A DNA stretch of 64,000 nt from Maribellus luteus (GTDB lineage: Bacteria; Bacteroidota; Bacteroidia; Bacteroidales; Prolixibacteraceae), in the NCBI RefSeq assembly GCF_003576475.1, contig NZ_QWGR01000012.1, positions 62,001-126,000 of the forward strand. The letters are read 5' to 3'. The notes beneath the pieces were generated by a model. The model saw only the letters and a list, made by a program, of their open reading frames with translations. It did not search any database and was not told the origin of the DNA. Positions 37,563 through 47,642 of the stretch are shown here, piece after piece (positions within the stretch are counted from its first letter, which is position 1; each line of letters opens with the position of its first letter). Position numbers and translations under genes: made by a program.

Positions 37563-38276
37563 ATGAAAACAATGTTACACAAGGCAGAAACGAGGGGAAG
37601 CGCCAATCACGGTTGGTTGGACACGTACCATACGTTTAGTTTTGCCAATTACTACGATCCGGAGCGTGTTCATTTTGGTGCATTAAGAGTTTTAAACGAT
37701 GATTCGATCGCTGGTGGTGGTGGATTTGGCATGCACCCGCACGATAACATGGAAATTATCACCATTCCGCTCGAAGGCGATTTGCGTCATCGTGACAATA
37801 TGGGGAACGAAGAGGTAATTCGCGAAGGCGATGTTCAGGTAATGAGTGCCGGAACGGGCGTTTTTCACAGCGAATTCAACCACAGCCAGGAGAAAAAAGT
37901 AGAACTTCTGCAAATCTGGGTTTTCCCCAACAAGAAAAACGTTCAGCCGCGCTACGATCAGATTTCGATTCGTGACATATTCAAAAGCAACGAATTTTAC
38001 CAGGTTCTGTCTCCCGATTCAGAAGACCAGGGAGTTTGGATACACCAGGATGCCTGGTTTAGTCTTGGTTCTTTTGACAAAGGTAAAACCGTTTCTTATC
38101 AAGTAAAGAAAGACGGAAACGGAGTTTATGCTTTTGTAATTGAAGGAGATGTTACCCTCAACGGGCAGGCTCTTAACCGGAGAGACGGACTTGGAATCTG
38201 GGAGGTAAGCGAACTAGAATTAGTGGCAGACACCGATGCACGGGTTTTGCTAATGGAGGTACCCATGCTAAATTAG
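37563..38276 (+). CDS. pirin family cupin protein
   Basis: A 237-residue bicupin from the ATG at 37563. An upstream in-frame extension of 36 codons lacks pirin homology and is rejected. The metal-binding histidines are in FGMHPHDNMEIITIPLEGD and in VMSAGTGVFHSEFNHS of the first cupin. The N-terminal ANHGWLDTYHTFSFANYYDP is typical of pirin/YhhW. YhhW-type pirins have quercetinase-like dioxygenase activity in vitro and are linked to redox stress. It shares direction with the yceI gene, 188 nt downstream, and ends at a shared terminator. Confidence 0.9.
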   Translation: MKTMLHKAETRGSANHGWLDTYHTFSFANYYDPERVHFGALRVLNDDSIAGGGGFGMHPHDNMEIITIPLEGDLRHRDNMGNEEVIREGDVQVMSAGTGVFHSEFNHSQEKKVELLQIWVFPNKKNVQPRYDQISIRDIFKSNEFYQVLSPDSEDQGVWIHQDAWFSLGSFDKGKTVSYQVKKDGNGVYAFVIEGDVTLNGQALNRRDGLGIWEVSELELVADTDARVLLMEVPMLN

Positions 38277-38355
38277 AGGTACTTTGAGTGAACCCCGGAG
38301 TATCCGGGAATCATAAGAAATCAAATTTCAGTGAAGATACAAAGTGGTTGTATCC

Positions 38356-38390
38356 AAAAAGAAAGCCGGCTTAAACCGGCTTTCTTTTTT
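38356..38390. terminator. bidirectional intrinsic terminator between pirin and citrate synthase
   Basis: GAAAGCCGG (38361-38369) pairs with CCGGCTTTC (38375-38383) and T6 follows on the plus strand. On the minus strand the complement of CCAAAAA supplies a T-rich end. It serves the two convergent genes. Confidence 0.88.
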
Positions 38391-38405
38391 ATGGTGCAAT
38401 GTCTT

Positions 38406-39725
38406 TTAACAATCGCTTCCTTTTCCTTCAGCTTGCTCTTTGAACCAGCTTAGCGGGTGAGAAGTCGGGCGCTCAATTGGCATACCGTAAATGCGGTCGT
38501 TAACCAACGAAGCCAAAACTCCGAGTGCACGAGATACTCCAAACATTACCGTATAGAATGTATATTCTTTAATACCATAATGATACAGCAGCGAGCCACT
38601 GTAAGCATCTACATTTGGCCATGGATTTTTGATTTTTCCAACTGACCCGAGAATCGGCGGAACCACACGGTACAACTGGTTGACCAGGTTTACCAACGGA
38701 TCGTTTTTGATGTACTTGTTGGCAAATTCTTCCTGGGCGGTAAAACGCGGGTCTGTTTTACGCAATACAGCGTGTCCGTATCCCGGAATTACACGGCCTT
38801 CTTCGAGCGTTCTCTTGCAATAATCAGAAACCTGTTCATCGGTAGGAGCATCGGTACCCAAAGCTTCAATCATTTCAAAAATCCAGAAAATCACATCCTG
38901 GTTGGCAAAACCATGCAGGGGGCCGGCCAATCCGGTCATTGCGGCTGCGTAGGCATAATACGGGTTGCTAAGTGCAGACCCTACCAGGTGTGCAGTATGT
39001 GCTGATACGTTTCCTCCTTCGTGATCAGCATGAATGATCATATACAGACGGAACAAGCGGCGAATATCCTCCGAGTTAAATCCCATCATATGCGCCAGGT
39101 TACCTGCCCAGTCGAGACGTGGGTTGGGTTCAATGTGATCGCTGTTATGGAACTGGCGGCGGTAAATGTAGGCTGCAATACGCGGAAGACGGGCAATCAG
39201 GTTCATCACGTCTTCGTAAGTGGCATCCCAGTAAAATTTCTTGTTTACGCCGGCCCTGTAAGCTTTCTGGAAAATAGATTCCGTGGCCATCGATAAAATG
39301 GCGGCGCTGAACTGGGTCATCGGTTTCGATGTTTTAGGCAGCGCATCAATCACGTCGAAAACGTGTTGTGGCACGTGTGCCCGGGTTGCCCAGTCGATCG
39401 AAAGGTTGAGGGCATCTTCCTGCGAAGGAATTTCGCCAATCAACATCAGGTAAAACAAGCCTTCGGGTAGTGGTTCGCCTTCCGGATTGATTTTGGGCAG
39501 CTTCTGCTGTAATTCAGGAATGGAGTATCCTTTGAAACGGATACCTTCTTCCGGGTCAAGTTTCGATGTGTCGGTTACCAACAGAGGTATTCCTTTCATC
39601 CCTGTCAATACCTGGCCAAGCGTAACCTGACCGAGCACCACATCGGCATGTTCTTTTTTTAAGCGTTGGAACTCGGCGGAACATTTGCTTGCTTTCTGGT
39701 AAAATCTGTACTTAATGTATTCCAT
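38406..39725 (-). CDS. gltA: citrate synthase
   Basis: A 439-residue enzyme that condenses acetyl-CoA and oxaloacetate. It is of the eukaryote-like Si type rather than the NADH-regulated E. coli type. The active-site histidines lie in GPLHGFANQDV and PGYGHAVLRKTDPR. The N-terminal SFDPEEG-like segment appears as KLDPEEGIRFKGYSIPE. An arginine-rich C-terminal part (MPIERPTSHPL) is normal. It is the last gene of the minus-strand TCA block, 31 nt after the isocitrate dehydrogenase stop. Confidence 0.93.
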   Translation of the reverse strand: MEYIKYRFYQKASKCSAEFQRLKKEHADVVLGQVTLGQVLTGMKGIPLLVTDTSKLDPEEGIRFKGYSIPELQQKLPKINPEGEPLPEGLFYLMLIGEIPSQEDALNLSIDWATRAHVPQHVFDVIDALPKTSKPMTQFSAAILSMATESIFQKAYRAGVNKKFYWDATYEDVMNLIARLPRIAAYIYRRQFHNSDHIEPNPRLDWAGNLAHMMGFNSEDIRRLFRLYMIIHADHEGGNVSAHTAHLVGSALSNPYYAYAAAMTGLAGPLHGFANQDVIFWIFEMIEALGTDAPTDEQVSDYCKRTLEEGRVIPGYGHAVLRKTDPRFTAQEEFANKYIKNDPLVNLVNQLYRVVPPILGSVGKIKNPWPNVDAYSGSLLYHYGIKEYTFYTVMFGVSRALGVLASLVNDRIYGMPIERPTSHPLSWFKEQAEGKGSDC

Positions 39726-39756
39726 CTGTTTATTGTATTTGTTTGATTATTATTGA

Positions 39757-41022
39757 TCAATGCATATTTTTAATGATTTCATCCGCAAACTCGGAAGTGG
39801 TAAGCAGCGTGGCTCCTTCCATCTGAGAATGCAGGTCGGATGTTACCTTTCGTTTGGCAAACACGTGCTCCATGGCATCGTAAACATGTTCGGCAGCTTC
39901 GTCCCAGCCAAGGTATTCCAACATCATTACTCCGGAAAGAATCAACGAACCGGGATTGGCTTTTCCTGTACCTGCGATATTGGGCGCTGTTCCGTGAGTG
40001 GCTTCAAAAATGGCATATCCACTTTGGTAGTTGATGTTCGCACCGGGAGAAATTCCGATGCCGCCTACCATTGCAGCTAACTGATCAGAAATATAATCTC
40101 CGTTCAGGTTCATGGTGGCAATTACCGAGTGATCCCATGGATGTAGCAACGACTCCTGCAAAAAGGCATCGGTGATGCAATCTTTTACGATTACTTTTCC
40201 GTCTTTCTTGGCTTCATCCAGCGCTTTGTCGGCATCCAGCTGACCTTTTTCTTCCCTGATCTTTTCGTACTGACGCCAGGTAAAAGTCTGTAATTTGAAT
40301 TCCGTTTCAGCCAAATCGTAACTCCAGTTTTTGAAGGCTCCCTCCGTAAACTTCATAATGTTTCCTTTGTGAACGATCGTCACCGAAGGCAGTTTCCGCA
40401 GAATGGCGTATTCTATGGCTGCTTTGGTTAAACGCACCGAACCGTCTTTTGAGATAGGTTTTACCCCAAAAGAAGAACTTTCAGGAAAACGGATTTTGTC
40501 CACACCCATTTCGTTGATCAGGAAATCACGAAATTTTTTGCTCTTATCGTTTCCCGCCATATATTCGATACCGGCATAAATATCCTCGGTGTTTTCACGG
40601 AAAATATGCATGTCAACCATCGACGGGTAACGAATGGGAGAGGGAACGCCTTTGAACCAACGCACGGGGCGCAGACAAACGTACAAATCCAGTGTTTGGC
40701 GAAGGGCAACGTTTAGCGAACGAATTCCTTCTCCGACCGGAGTCTGAAGCGGTCCTTTAATCCCAACCAGGTGCTCCTTAAAAGCATCTAGTGTTTCCTG
40801 CGGAAGATAATTTCCGGTTTCCTTGTAGGCTTTTTCGCCGGCCAGCACCTCTTTCCAGATCAGTCGTTTTTCGTCGCCATAGGCTTTGGCAACCGCTGCA
40901 TCCAGTACCCGTTGCGAGGGGCCTGTAATGTCTTTGCCAATACCGTCTCCTTCAATAAACGGAATCACCGGCTGGTCAGGCACAAAAAGCTTCCCGTTGA
41001 TTATTTTGGTTTTATTTGTCAT
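39757..41022 (-). CDS. icd: isocitrate dehydrogenase, type I, probably NAD-dependent
   Basis: A 421-residue homologue of E. coli Icd. The substrate loop [20 protein letters not shown], including the phosphorylatable serine, is intact. The coenzyme site differs: E. coli Lys344, Tyr345, Val351, Tyr391 and Arg395, which bind the 2'-phosphate of NADP, are replaced by Asn348, Ile349, Ala355, Ser395 and Ser399. Ile, Ala and Ser at these places are those of NAD-specific enzymes and of the engineered NAD-preferring E. coli variant. NAD preference is therefore inferred, although generic annotation would say NADP. It is followed by citrate synthase. Confidence 0.88.
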   Translation of the reverse strand: MTNKTKIINGKLFVPDQPVIPFIEGDGIGKDITGPSQRVLDAAVAKAYGDEKRLIWKEVLAGEKAYKETGNYLPQETLDAFKEHLVGIKGPLQTPVGEGIRSLNVALRQTLDLYVCLRPVRWFKGVPSPIRYPSMVDMHIFRENTEDIYAGIEYMAGNDKSKKFRDFLINEMGVDKIRFPESSSFGVKPISKDGSVRLTKAAIEYAILRKLPSVTIVHKGNIMKFTEGAFKNWSYDLAETEFKLQTFTWRQYEKIREEKGQLDADKALDEAKKDGKVIVKDCITDAFLQESLLHPWDHSVIATMNLNGDYISDQLAAMVGGIGISPGANINYQSGYAIFEATHGTAPNIAGTGKANPGSLILSGVMMLEYLGWDEAAEHVYDAMEHVFAKRKVTSDLHSQMEGATLLTTSEFADEIIKNMH

Positions 41023-41046
41023 TTCATTTCTTTTAAATTACTTTTT

Positions 41047-41527
41047 CACGCAGATTACACAGAAAAACGCAGACTTATATATTGTTAGCTATTCGTTGTA
41101 TCGATCCTGAGATATTTTCGGTGTTGAAATTAACCAATATGCCTAATTTTTTGTCGGCTAATTTCAGGTACGAAACTGTTTGTTTAAAGTACAGCTTGTT
41201 CATCGTTTCAACCGATTTTATTTCAATTATTACTTTGTTCTCAACCAAAATATCGATACGATATCCTTTTTCCAGGTTTTTACCTTTATAGTTCACCGGT
41301 ACTTCAACCTGATTGTCTATGTTATACCCCATTTCCTGAAGTTCATAGATTAAAGCTGCCTCATAAACCGACTCCAACAGACCTGGTCCAAGTGTATTGT
41401 AAACTTCAAATATTGCTCCTCTGATGTCGTAAGATATTTGATTTTCACTAATTTCCATAACTACTTTTTATTTAAGTTACGAGATACTCAAGGTTCCAGT
41501 CTGCGCATATCTGCAAAATCAGCGTGC
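41047..41527. mobile_element. 481-bp cassette: GxxExxY gene between 29-bp imperfect inverted repeats
   Basis: The left end CACGCAGATTACACAGAAAA (41047-41075) and the reverse complement of the right end (41499-41527) agree at 22 of 29 positions. The ends enclose exactly one gene, and the left repeat touches its stop codon. It is inserted between two isocitrate dehydrogenase genes of the same strand. No transposase is encoded, so whether it moves is inference. Confidence 0.55.
41075..41458 (-). CDS. GxxExxY protein (PD-(D/E)XK nuclease superfamily)
   Basis: A 127-residue protein with the family motif G26-L-L-E29-S-V-Y32 and a nuclease-like core. That core is Asp69 in GYRIDILV, then Glu79-x-Lys81 in VIIEIKSVE. 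Gln93 in KQTVSYLKL fits the extra residue often seen in this fold. The biological role of GxxExxY proteins is unknown. The gene has no functional link to the TCA genes on either side, and its inverted-repeat flanks suggest an independent unit. It could be a selfish or repair-associated nuclease. Confidence 0.85.
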   Translation of the reverse strand: MEISENQISYDIRGAIFEVYNTLGPGLLESVYEAALIYELQEMGYNIDNQVEVPVNYKGKNLEKGYRIDILVENKVIIEIKSVETMNKLYFKQTVSYLKLADKKLGILVNFNTENISGSIQRIANNI

Positions 41528-41535
41528 ATAATTAT

Positions 41536-42762
41536 CTAATTCAATTTAGCGCGGAGATTTTCATCCAGGGCTTCCAGGAATTGTTCAGTGGTCAGATAGT
41601 GTTCCGACTTTAATTCAGCACCGTGAACGATCAATGCCAGGTCCTTGGTCATTTTTCCTGATTCCACGGTTTGAATACAAACTTCTTCCAAAGCATTCGC
41701 AAAATCGATCAATGGCTGGTTTTCATCCAGCTTTCCACGGAAGGCCAGTCCACGTGTCCATGCAAAGATTGAAGCAATCGGGTTGGTCGAAGTTGGTTTT
41801 CCCTGCTGGTGCTGACGGTAGTGGCGTGTAACCGTTCCGTGAGCTGCTTCGGCTTCCATGGTTTTCCCGTCGGGAGTAACCAGAGTCGAAGTCATCAAAC
41901 CTAACGATCCAAATCCCTGCGCAACGGTGTCGCTTTGTACGTCGCCGTCGTAATTTTTACAGGCCCAAACAAAGCCTCCTTCCCATTTCAATGCAGCAGC
42001 TACCATGTCGTCGATCAAGCGATGTTCGTAGGTAATTCCGGCCGTAGCAAATTTATCTTTGAATTCCTCTTCGTAAATTTTCTGGAAAATATCTTTAAAA
42101 CGACCGTCGTACTTTTTCAGGATGGTGTTTTTGGTTGACATGTACAAAGGCCAGCCTTTATCAAGTGCCTGGTTCATACACGAACGGGCAAATCCGGTAA
42201 TCGATTCGTCAGTGTTGTACATGGCCATGGCCACTCCGTCGCCTTCAAAATCATATACCTCGTGCGAAACGGTTTCACCACCGTCTTCTGGCGTAAAGGT
42301 GATGGTCAGTTTACCTCTTCCTTTTGTTACAAAATCAGTGGCTTTGTACTGGTCGCCAAAAGCGTGACGCCCGATGCAAATGGGCTGTTTCCATCCCGGA
42401 ACCAGGCGCGGAATATTCGAGATCATAATCGGTTCACGAAACACGGTTCCTCCCAAAATGTTACGAATGGTGCCATTGGGCGATTTCCACATGTGCTTTA
42501 ACCCGAATTCGTCCACGCGGGCTTCATCGGGTGTAATGGTGGCACATTTTACGCCCACACCGTATTTTTTGATGGCATTGGCTGCATCCACTGTAATTTG
42601 GTCGTCGGTAGCGTCACGACTTTCAATTCCCAGGTCGTAATATTTTAAATCGATATCGAGATAGGGAAGAATTAATTTTTGTTTGATGAAATCCCAAATA
42701 ACCCTGGTCATTTCATCTCCGTCGAGCTCTACTACCGGGTTGTGAACCTTGATCTTTTGCAT
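41536..42762 (-). CDS. NADP-dependent isocitrate dehydrogenase, type II (eukaryote-like)
   Basis: A 408-residue enzyme close in sequence to mitochondrial and cytosolic IDH of eukaryotes. The motifs are [18 protein letters not shown] at the N-terminus and [20 protein letters not shown]. The Arg-His of TVTRHY binds the NADP 2'-phosphate, and SIFAWTRGL follows. It catalyses oxidative decarboxylation of isocitrate and supplies NADPH. It lies between aconitase (upstream, 102-nt gap with a palindrome) and the GxxExxY cassette. Having both type I and type II enzymes side by side is unusual. Confidence 0.93.
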   Translation of the reverse strand: MQKIKVHNPVVELDGDEMTRVIWDFIKQKLILPYLDIDLKYYDLGIESRDATDDQITVDAANAIKKYGVGVKCATITPDEARVDEFGLKHMWKSPNGTIRNILGGTVFREPIMISNIPRLVPGWKQPICIGRHAFGDQYKATDFVTKGRGKLTITFTPEDGGETVSHEVYDFEGDGVAMAMYNTDESITGFARSCMNQALDKGWPLYMSTKNTILKKYDGRFKDIFQKIYEEEFKDKFATAGITYEHRLIDDMVAAALKWEGGFVWACKNYDGDVQSDTVAQGFGSLGLMTSTLVTPDGKTMEAEAAHGTVTRHYRQHQQGKPTSTNPIASIFAWTRGLAFRGKLDENQPLIDFANALEEVCIQTVESGKMTKDLALIVHGAELKSEHYLTTEQFLEALDENLRAKLN

Positions 42763-42796
42763 GTTTCTTTTGAATTTACTGGTTATTTAATTTTTG

Positions 42797-42863
42797 AACT
42801 TCTCGCAGAGTCGCAAAGACGCAAAGAGTAAAATTTTGCGGCTTAGCGATTTAGCGAGAAATT
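42797..42863. repeat. CGCAAAG-type palindrome between aconitase and isocitrate dehydrogenase
   Basis: Two 30-nt arms, 42797-42826 (AACTTCTCGCAGAGTCGCAA at its start) and 42834-42863, are inverted copies with 23 of 30 matches around a 7-nt loop. The arms share TCTCGC and CGCAAAG words with the elements at 8966-9030 and 30731-30894. Lying between two co-oriented genes, it could process or attenuate the transcript. Confidence 0.7.
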
Positions 42864-42864
42864 T

Positions 42865-45126
42865 TTATGCGTTTTGTTGTTTTATCAGGTTAAGCGCTGA
42901 TCCTGCTTTGAACCATTCAATTTGTTGCTGATTGTAGGTATGATTCAATTGGATGGTGTCTTTTGAACCATCGGCGTGAACGACTTCAAGTGTCAGCTGC
43001 TTACCGGGAGCAAAATCAACCAAATCAACAAAGTTGAAGGTATCGTCTTCCTGAATCAGATCGTAATCGTTCTCATTGGCGAAAGTCAATCCGAGCATTC
43101 CCTGCTTTTTAAGGTTGGTTTCATGAATACGAGCGAAAGACTTCACAATTACTGCCCGAACGCCCAGGTGACGTGGTTCCATCGCGGCGTGTTCGCGCGA
43201 AGATCCTTCACCATAGTTCTGGTCGCCAATCACAACGGTTGGAATACCCGCAGCTTTGTACTGACGCTGAACTTTCGGAACTTCTTCGTAAGCACCGGTC
43301 AGCTGGTTCTTTACCTTGTTGGTTTCGTCGTTAAATGCATTGACGGCACCAATCAGCATATTATTCGAAATATTGTCGAGGTGTCCGCGGTAGCGCAACC
43401 AGGGCCCTGCCATCGAAATATGGTCGGTGGTACATTTCCCAAATGCTTTGATCAGCAGTTTGGCACCTGTAATGTTTTTTCCGTCCCATGCTTCGAAAGG
43501 CGACAGCAACTGAAGACGGTTTGAATCAAGCGCTACGTTTACCACCACGTGCGAACCATCTTCTGCCGGAGCCTGAAATCCTGCGTCTTCCACATCAAAG
43601 CCTTTTGGTGGAAGTTCAAAACCCGTAGGTTCATCCAGTTTTACCTCTTCACCGTTTTTGTTGGTCAACGTATCGGTTTGCGGATTAAAGTCGAGACGAC
43701 CGGCAATAGCCAGCGCCGTTACCATCTCGGGTGAGGTAACAAAAGCGTGGGTATTAGGATTGCCGTCGGCACGTTTCGAGAAGTTCCGGTTAAAGGAGTG
43801 AACGATGGTGTTCTTTTCCTGCTTATCGGCTCCTTCGCGCGCCCACTGACCAATACACGGGCCACAGGCGTTGGCAAATACTTTTCCGCCAATTTTTTCA
43901 AACGTATCGATAAATCCGTCTCGTTCGATGGTAAAACGGACCTGCTCCGAACCCGGAGTGATCGTAAATTCGGCTTTGGTGATCAAACCTTTTTCTTCGG
44001 CCTGTTTGGCAATCGATGCTGCTCTTGAAATATCTTCATACGACGAGTTGGTACAACTTCCGATCAAACCAACCGAAACTTCAACCGGCCAGCCGTTTTC
44101 TTTGGCCACCTCTTTCATTTCCGAAACCGGTGTTGCACGGTCAGGGGTGAACGGCCCGTTCAAATGCGGCGCCAGTTCCGAAAGGTTGATCTCGATCAAC
44201 TGGTCGTAATACTTTTCCGGATTTGCATATACTTCCGGGTCGGCATCCAGCACGTCTTTCATCTGGTTGGCTATTTCTGCCACTTCCGATCTTCCGGTAG
44301 CATTCAGGTAGCGCTCCATGCTTTCGTCGTAAGCAAAAATACTGGTGGTAGCGCCCACTTCGGCACCCATGTTACAAATGGTGCCTTTTCCGGTTGCTGA
44401 AAGCGATTTGGCGCCTTCTCCGAAATATTCGATAATGGCTCCGGTTCCTCCTTTTACGGTAAGAATTCCGGCTACCTTTAATATAATGTCTTTTGGTGAA
44501 GTCCAACCGCTTAGTTTGCCGGTAAGTTTCACCCCGATCATTTTCGGCATTTTCAGTTCCCAGGCCATTCCGGCCATCACATCTACCGCGTCGGCACCGC
44601 CAACTCCAATGGCAACCATTCCGAGTCCACCGGCATTTACGGTGTGTGAGTCGGTTCCGATCATCATTCCTCCCGGGAAAGCATAATTCTCCAGTACTAC
44701 CTGGTGAATAATACCGGCACCCGGTTTCCAGAAACCGATTCCGTATTTGTTGGATACCGATTCCAGAAAGTCAAAAACCTCCTTGTTGGTATCTTTGGCT
44801 ACCGAGAGGTCGGTTTTTCCTTCCACCTGCGCCTGAATAAGGTGATCGCAGTGAACCGTAGAAGGAACCGCAGTTCTTTTCTTTCCTGAATTTATAAATT
44901 GAAGCAGCGCCATTTGTGCAGTTGCATCCTGCATGGCCACTCTGTCGGGTGCAAAATCTACGTAGTCTGTACCTCTTTCAAAGGCTGCCAGTTCCTGTGT
45001 TTCAAAAAGATGCGCATATAAAATCTTCTCGGCATAGGTCATGGGCCGGTTTAATAATTCTTTTGCTTTCTGAACTCTCTCCGGTAGCTTTGAATAAACT
45101 TTTTTGATAAGGTCTGAATCAAACAT
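42865..45126 (-). CDS. acnA: aconitate hydratase
   Basis: A 753-residue aconitase of the mitochondrial type that isomerises citrate to isocitrate through a [4Fe-4S] cluster. The cluster cysteines are in [13 protein letters not shown] and [11 protein letters not shown]. Active-site [14 protein letters not shown] and the swivel-domain [17 protein letters not shown] are intact. The gene heads the TCA block acnA-idh-[GxxExxY]-icd-gltA; a 583-bp gap without genes lies upstream. Confidence 0.95.
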   Translation of the reverse strand: MFDSDLIKKVYSKLPERVQKAKELLNRPMTYAEKILYAHLFETQELAAFERGTDYVDFAPDRVAMQDATAQMALLQFINSGKKRTAVPSTVHCDHLIQAQVEGKTDLSVAKDTNKEVFDFLESVSNKYGIGFWKPGAGIIHQVVLENYAFPGGMMIGTDSHTVNAGGLGMVAIGVGGADAVDVMAGMAWELKMPKMIGVKLTGKLSGWTSPKDIILKVAGILTVKGGTGAIIEYFGEGAKSLSATGKGTICNMGAEVGATTSIFAYDESMERYLNATGRSEVAEIANQMKDVLDADPEVYANPEKYYDQLIEINLSELAPHLNGPFTPDRATPVSEMKEVAKENGWPVEVSVGLIGSCTNSSYEDISRAASIAKQAEEKGLITKAEFTITPGSEQVRFTIERDGFIDTFEKIGGKVFANACGPCIGQWAREGADKQEKNTIVHSFNRNFSKRADGNPNTHAFVTSPEMVTALAIAGRLDFNPQTDTLTNKNGEEVKLDEPTGFELPPKGFDVEDAGFQAPAEDGSHVVVNVALDSNRLQLLSPFEAWDGKNITGAKLLIKAFGKCTTDHISMAGPWLRYRGHLDNISNNMLIGAVNAFNDETNKVKNQLTGAYEEVPKVQRQYKAAGIPTVVIGDQNYGEGSSREHAAMEPRHLGVRAVIVKSFARIHETNLKKQGMLGLTFANENDYDLIQEDDTFNFVDLVDFAPGKQLTLEVVHADGSKDTIQLNHTYNQQQIEWFKAGSALNLIKQQNA

Positions 45127-45624
45127 AAGATATTTAGTTTTTTTGAATGTTTCCTTGAATTATTCTGTCGCAATTTCTTAACAACAATACGCTTTAAATG
45201 TTGATGAAAAACCGATAGAATTTTACTATAATATTTTAGTTAAATCGATTGACTGGCCCTTTAAATTAAGTTGTTTTGTAAACAAAGGTTTGTAATGTTG
45301 GTCACAGTTCTTTTCGGCTTTTTATGTATGCTGTCTTTTCAGCTTTAAAGGGTTTTAATATACTAATTTCTTCCCTTTTCGCGAAGTCAATCCAAAACTA
45401 AATTTTGAAGCGTTCTGTTGTTTTGAAAGAGATGTTGAAATGTGAAATTGGAGGGGAAAAGTTTTAGCGGAAAGAAGTTTGGCGTAAAACCATCATGATT
45501 TCGGGGAATCACCAACAGAAATGAAAGTTAAGATGGATACTTCTATTTGGGATTTGTTTTTTATGCAGAATTCCCAATATTCAATTTTCCGGATTTTGTT
45601 GGATATTTTAAAAAATTGACTTTC
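45127..45624. other. long intergenic region upstream of aconitase
   Basis: About 500 bp that should contain the minus-strand aconitase promoter. The only frame of note (95 codons, 45493-45780 minus) runs through the terminator and into the end of the ABC permease gene, so it is not credible. I see no structured RNA or repeat of note. Confidence 0.5.
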
Positions 45625-45661
45625 AGAAAGAAAAAGGCTGCCGATTCTAGTGGCAGCCTTT
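45625..45661 (-). terminator. intrinsic terminator of the ABC transporter operon
   Basis: AAAGGCTGCC (45633-45642) pairs perfectly with GGCAGCCTTT (45652-45661). On the minus strand the stem is followed by TTTTTCTTTC. It lies about 50 nt after the permease stop. Confidence 0.88.
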
Positions 45662-45709
45662 GGAGAATAGTTCTGGTTTTTTAAAATCTGGATTTTGAAA
45701 CCGGTGATG

Positions 45710-46675
45710 TTATCTGGAGCGTATTTCCCGACGCATAAACAACAGATAGGCCAGCCCAAAGAAAACCAGCGTTCCTGCAAATAAGGCGGTTACCTGTGGC
45801 CATACCAGCATCATACTTTGCCCCAGTGGCAGTGGACTGGGAATGGCACCACTCATTTGTTCCATGGTAAGGGGGCCGAGACTCCGTACACTGGGAACAA
45901 GCAGGGTAGTGGTGGCATCGTCGAACAGCTGCCCCGGGTTGAGGCGCATAATGTTTTGAATCAGTTTTTGCAACGAAACCAGCTGGTATTCGCTTATCAT
46001 TTGCCGGGGCGAAATTCCTTTGGCGATTACGTTGACGATCATATTATAAAATATACTGAAGAATAACCAAATGGAAATGCCTGCCAACGCAGAGGTTGTT
46101 GCCTGCCGGAACCTGACCGAAAACAGGATAGACAGGTTTAGCCAGAAAGCGACGTAAACAATGCTGACAACCGAGAACATCAGTATTCTGAGAACTTCTT
46201 CGGCAGTGGGCGGAATGCCTATGATGACGAGTCCGAATCCCAACACCAGAAGGTTCAACGAAAAAAACAGGATGCTCAACACGATGAGAGACGCCAGGAA
46301 TTTGGCATTCAATACATAATCGCGGTAAATGGGCTGCGATAAAACGCGGCTGAGTGTTCCCTTGTTTTGTTCTGAGTTAATCGCGTCAAACCCCATACTG
46401 ATTCCGAGCAAAGGTCCCAGAAAGCTGATAAAGACGATAAATGGCGGAAGTGTCCCGTCAGAAATCGTAAACAGTTTCAGGAAGAAAAAGGATTCTTCGG
46501 GATCGTTGGTTGGTTTGGCCGTAGCAAAACCTGTAAAAGCAGTGTAAAGCGAGCCGGTACAGGTAAGCAGCACAATGGCCAGCATAATAATGAACCGCCA
46601 GCTTTTAATGATGTCAGAAATCTCTTTGTTTACGATCACCCAGAACGGATGAACGATTGAATGGTTAGTTTGCAT
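45710..46675 (-). CDS. ABC transporter permease (ABC-2/NosY-like)
   Basis: A 321-residue inner-membrane protein with six hydrophobic segments. The first follows KEISDIIKSWRFIIM, and the ISMGFDAINSEQNKGTLSRVLSQPIYRDYVLNAKFLASL region is the hallmark of ABC-2 and NosY-type permeases. The ATG overlaps the last codons of the ATPase gene by 11 nt. An AAGGAGG site lies inside that gene, so translation is coupled. It forms a transporter with the ATPase and probably the NEW3 protein. The substrate is unknown. Confidence 0.85.
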   Translation of the reverse strand: MQTNHSIVHPFWVIVNKEISDIIKSWRFIIMLAIVLLTCTGSLYTAFTGFATAKPTNDPEESFFFLKLFTISDGTLPPFIVFISFLGPLLGISMGFDAINSEQNKGTLSRVLSQPIYRDYVLNAKFLASLIVLSILFFSLNLLVLGFGLVIIGIPPTAEEVLRILMFSVVSIVYVAFWLNLSILFSVRFRQATTSALAGISIWLFFSIFYNMIVNVIAKGISPRQMISEYQLVSLQKLIQNIMRLNPGQLFDDATTTLLVPSVRSLGPLTMEQMSGAIPSPLPLGQSMMLVWPQVTALFAGTLVFFGLAYLLFMRREIRSR

Positions 46676-47639
46676 AAGCCGTTCCTCCTTCCATTAAATG
46701 ATTGTAAATGGCTTCAATGCCAAATTCCTTTTTATTCAGAAAATTCAGGTTGTAGCCTTCTTCCATGATCTTTTTTGAAAGCACGAGCGAAATATCTTGT
46801 GACGATAGAACTTTAAACAATCCATTTTCTTCGCTTACCGAATCAATTTCGTTCATGCTGCTGGCCAGTTTTTGAAACCACCCGAGCGTCAGTTTTTTGC
46901 CCGCTTCGGATGAATTGTCGGCTCCCAGTTCGATCAGGTATCTTCCGCTTGTCAGAAGTTTGGCCGATAGTGAACGAATGTCGCCAACAGCCATTAGTTT
47001 TCCTTCCAAAAAAATGCCAATACGGTCGCAAACCTGCTGCACATGCTGCAGGTCGTGCGAAGAGAAGAGAATGCTGATCCCGTGTTCGTCACGAAGTTCA
47101 ATGATCAGGTTTAAAAAGTCCTGTACTCCCTTTGGGTCGATGCCGGAAGTAGGCTCATCCAGAATAATCACTTCGGGATCTTTGACCAGCACATCGGCGA
47201 GTCCCAGTCGTTGCCGCATTCCTTTCGAGAATTTCCCGGTCTTTTTGTTTTTAACCCCGGTTAAGCCTACGCGCTCGATCAGGTCTTCTGCTTTTTGGGT
47301 GGCCTCTTTTTTGGGAATACCATTTAACATGGCTGAATAAACCAGGTTTTCGAGTGCTGTCTGATCATCATAAAAACCAACATCTTCGGCCAGATAACCC
47401 ACTTTTCTTTTTACTTCGATGGGGTGACTGGTTGAATCGATCCCGCACACTTTCACTTCGCCGGCGCTTGGTTCGGTCAATCCCAGCATCATCAAAATGG
47501 TGGTTGATTTTCCCGAACCGTTGGGTCCGAGCAATCCAAATATTTCACCTTTTTCGATGGTCAGGCTGAGATCGTCAACTGCGGTAAAGTCGCCGTATTT
47601 CTTGCTAATGTTTTGTAATTGGATAATTGGTTCGGCCAC
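46665..47639 (-). CDS. ABC transporter ATP-binding protein
   Basis: A 324-residue ATPase. Walker A is LLGPNGSGKSTT, the signature is FSKGMRQRLGLADVLV, Walker B is EVIILDEPTSGID and the H-loop is LFSSHDLQ. The C-terminal extra domain of about 90 residues is usual for CcmA/NosF-type proteins. Start is a GTG at 47639. The choice is supported by an AGGAGG site 5-10 nt upstream that overlaps the stop of the NEW3 gene. It drives the adjacent permease. Confidence 0.92.
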   Translation of the reverse strand: MAEPIIQLQNISKKYGDFTAVDDLSLTIEKGEIFGLLGPNGSGKSTTILMMLGLTEPSAGEVKVCGIDSTSHPIEVKRKVGYLAEDVGFYDDQTALENLVYSAMLNGIPKKEATQKAEDLIERVGLTGVKNKKTGKFSKGMRQRLGLADVLVKDPEVIILDEPTSGIDPKGVQDFLNLIIELRDEHGISILFSSHDLQHVQQVCDRIGIFLEGKLMAVGDIRSLSAKLLTSGRYLIELGADNSSEAGKKLTLGWFQKLASSMNEIDSVSEENGLFKVLSSQDISLVLSKKIMEEGYNLNFLNKKEFGIEAIYNHLMEGGTAYAN

Positions 47640-47642
47640 GGC

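Noticed and set aside
45493-45780. Minus-strand frame of 95 codons
   Set aside because: It crosses the clear terminator stem at 45633-45661 and overlaps the permease C-terminus out of frame.
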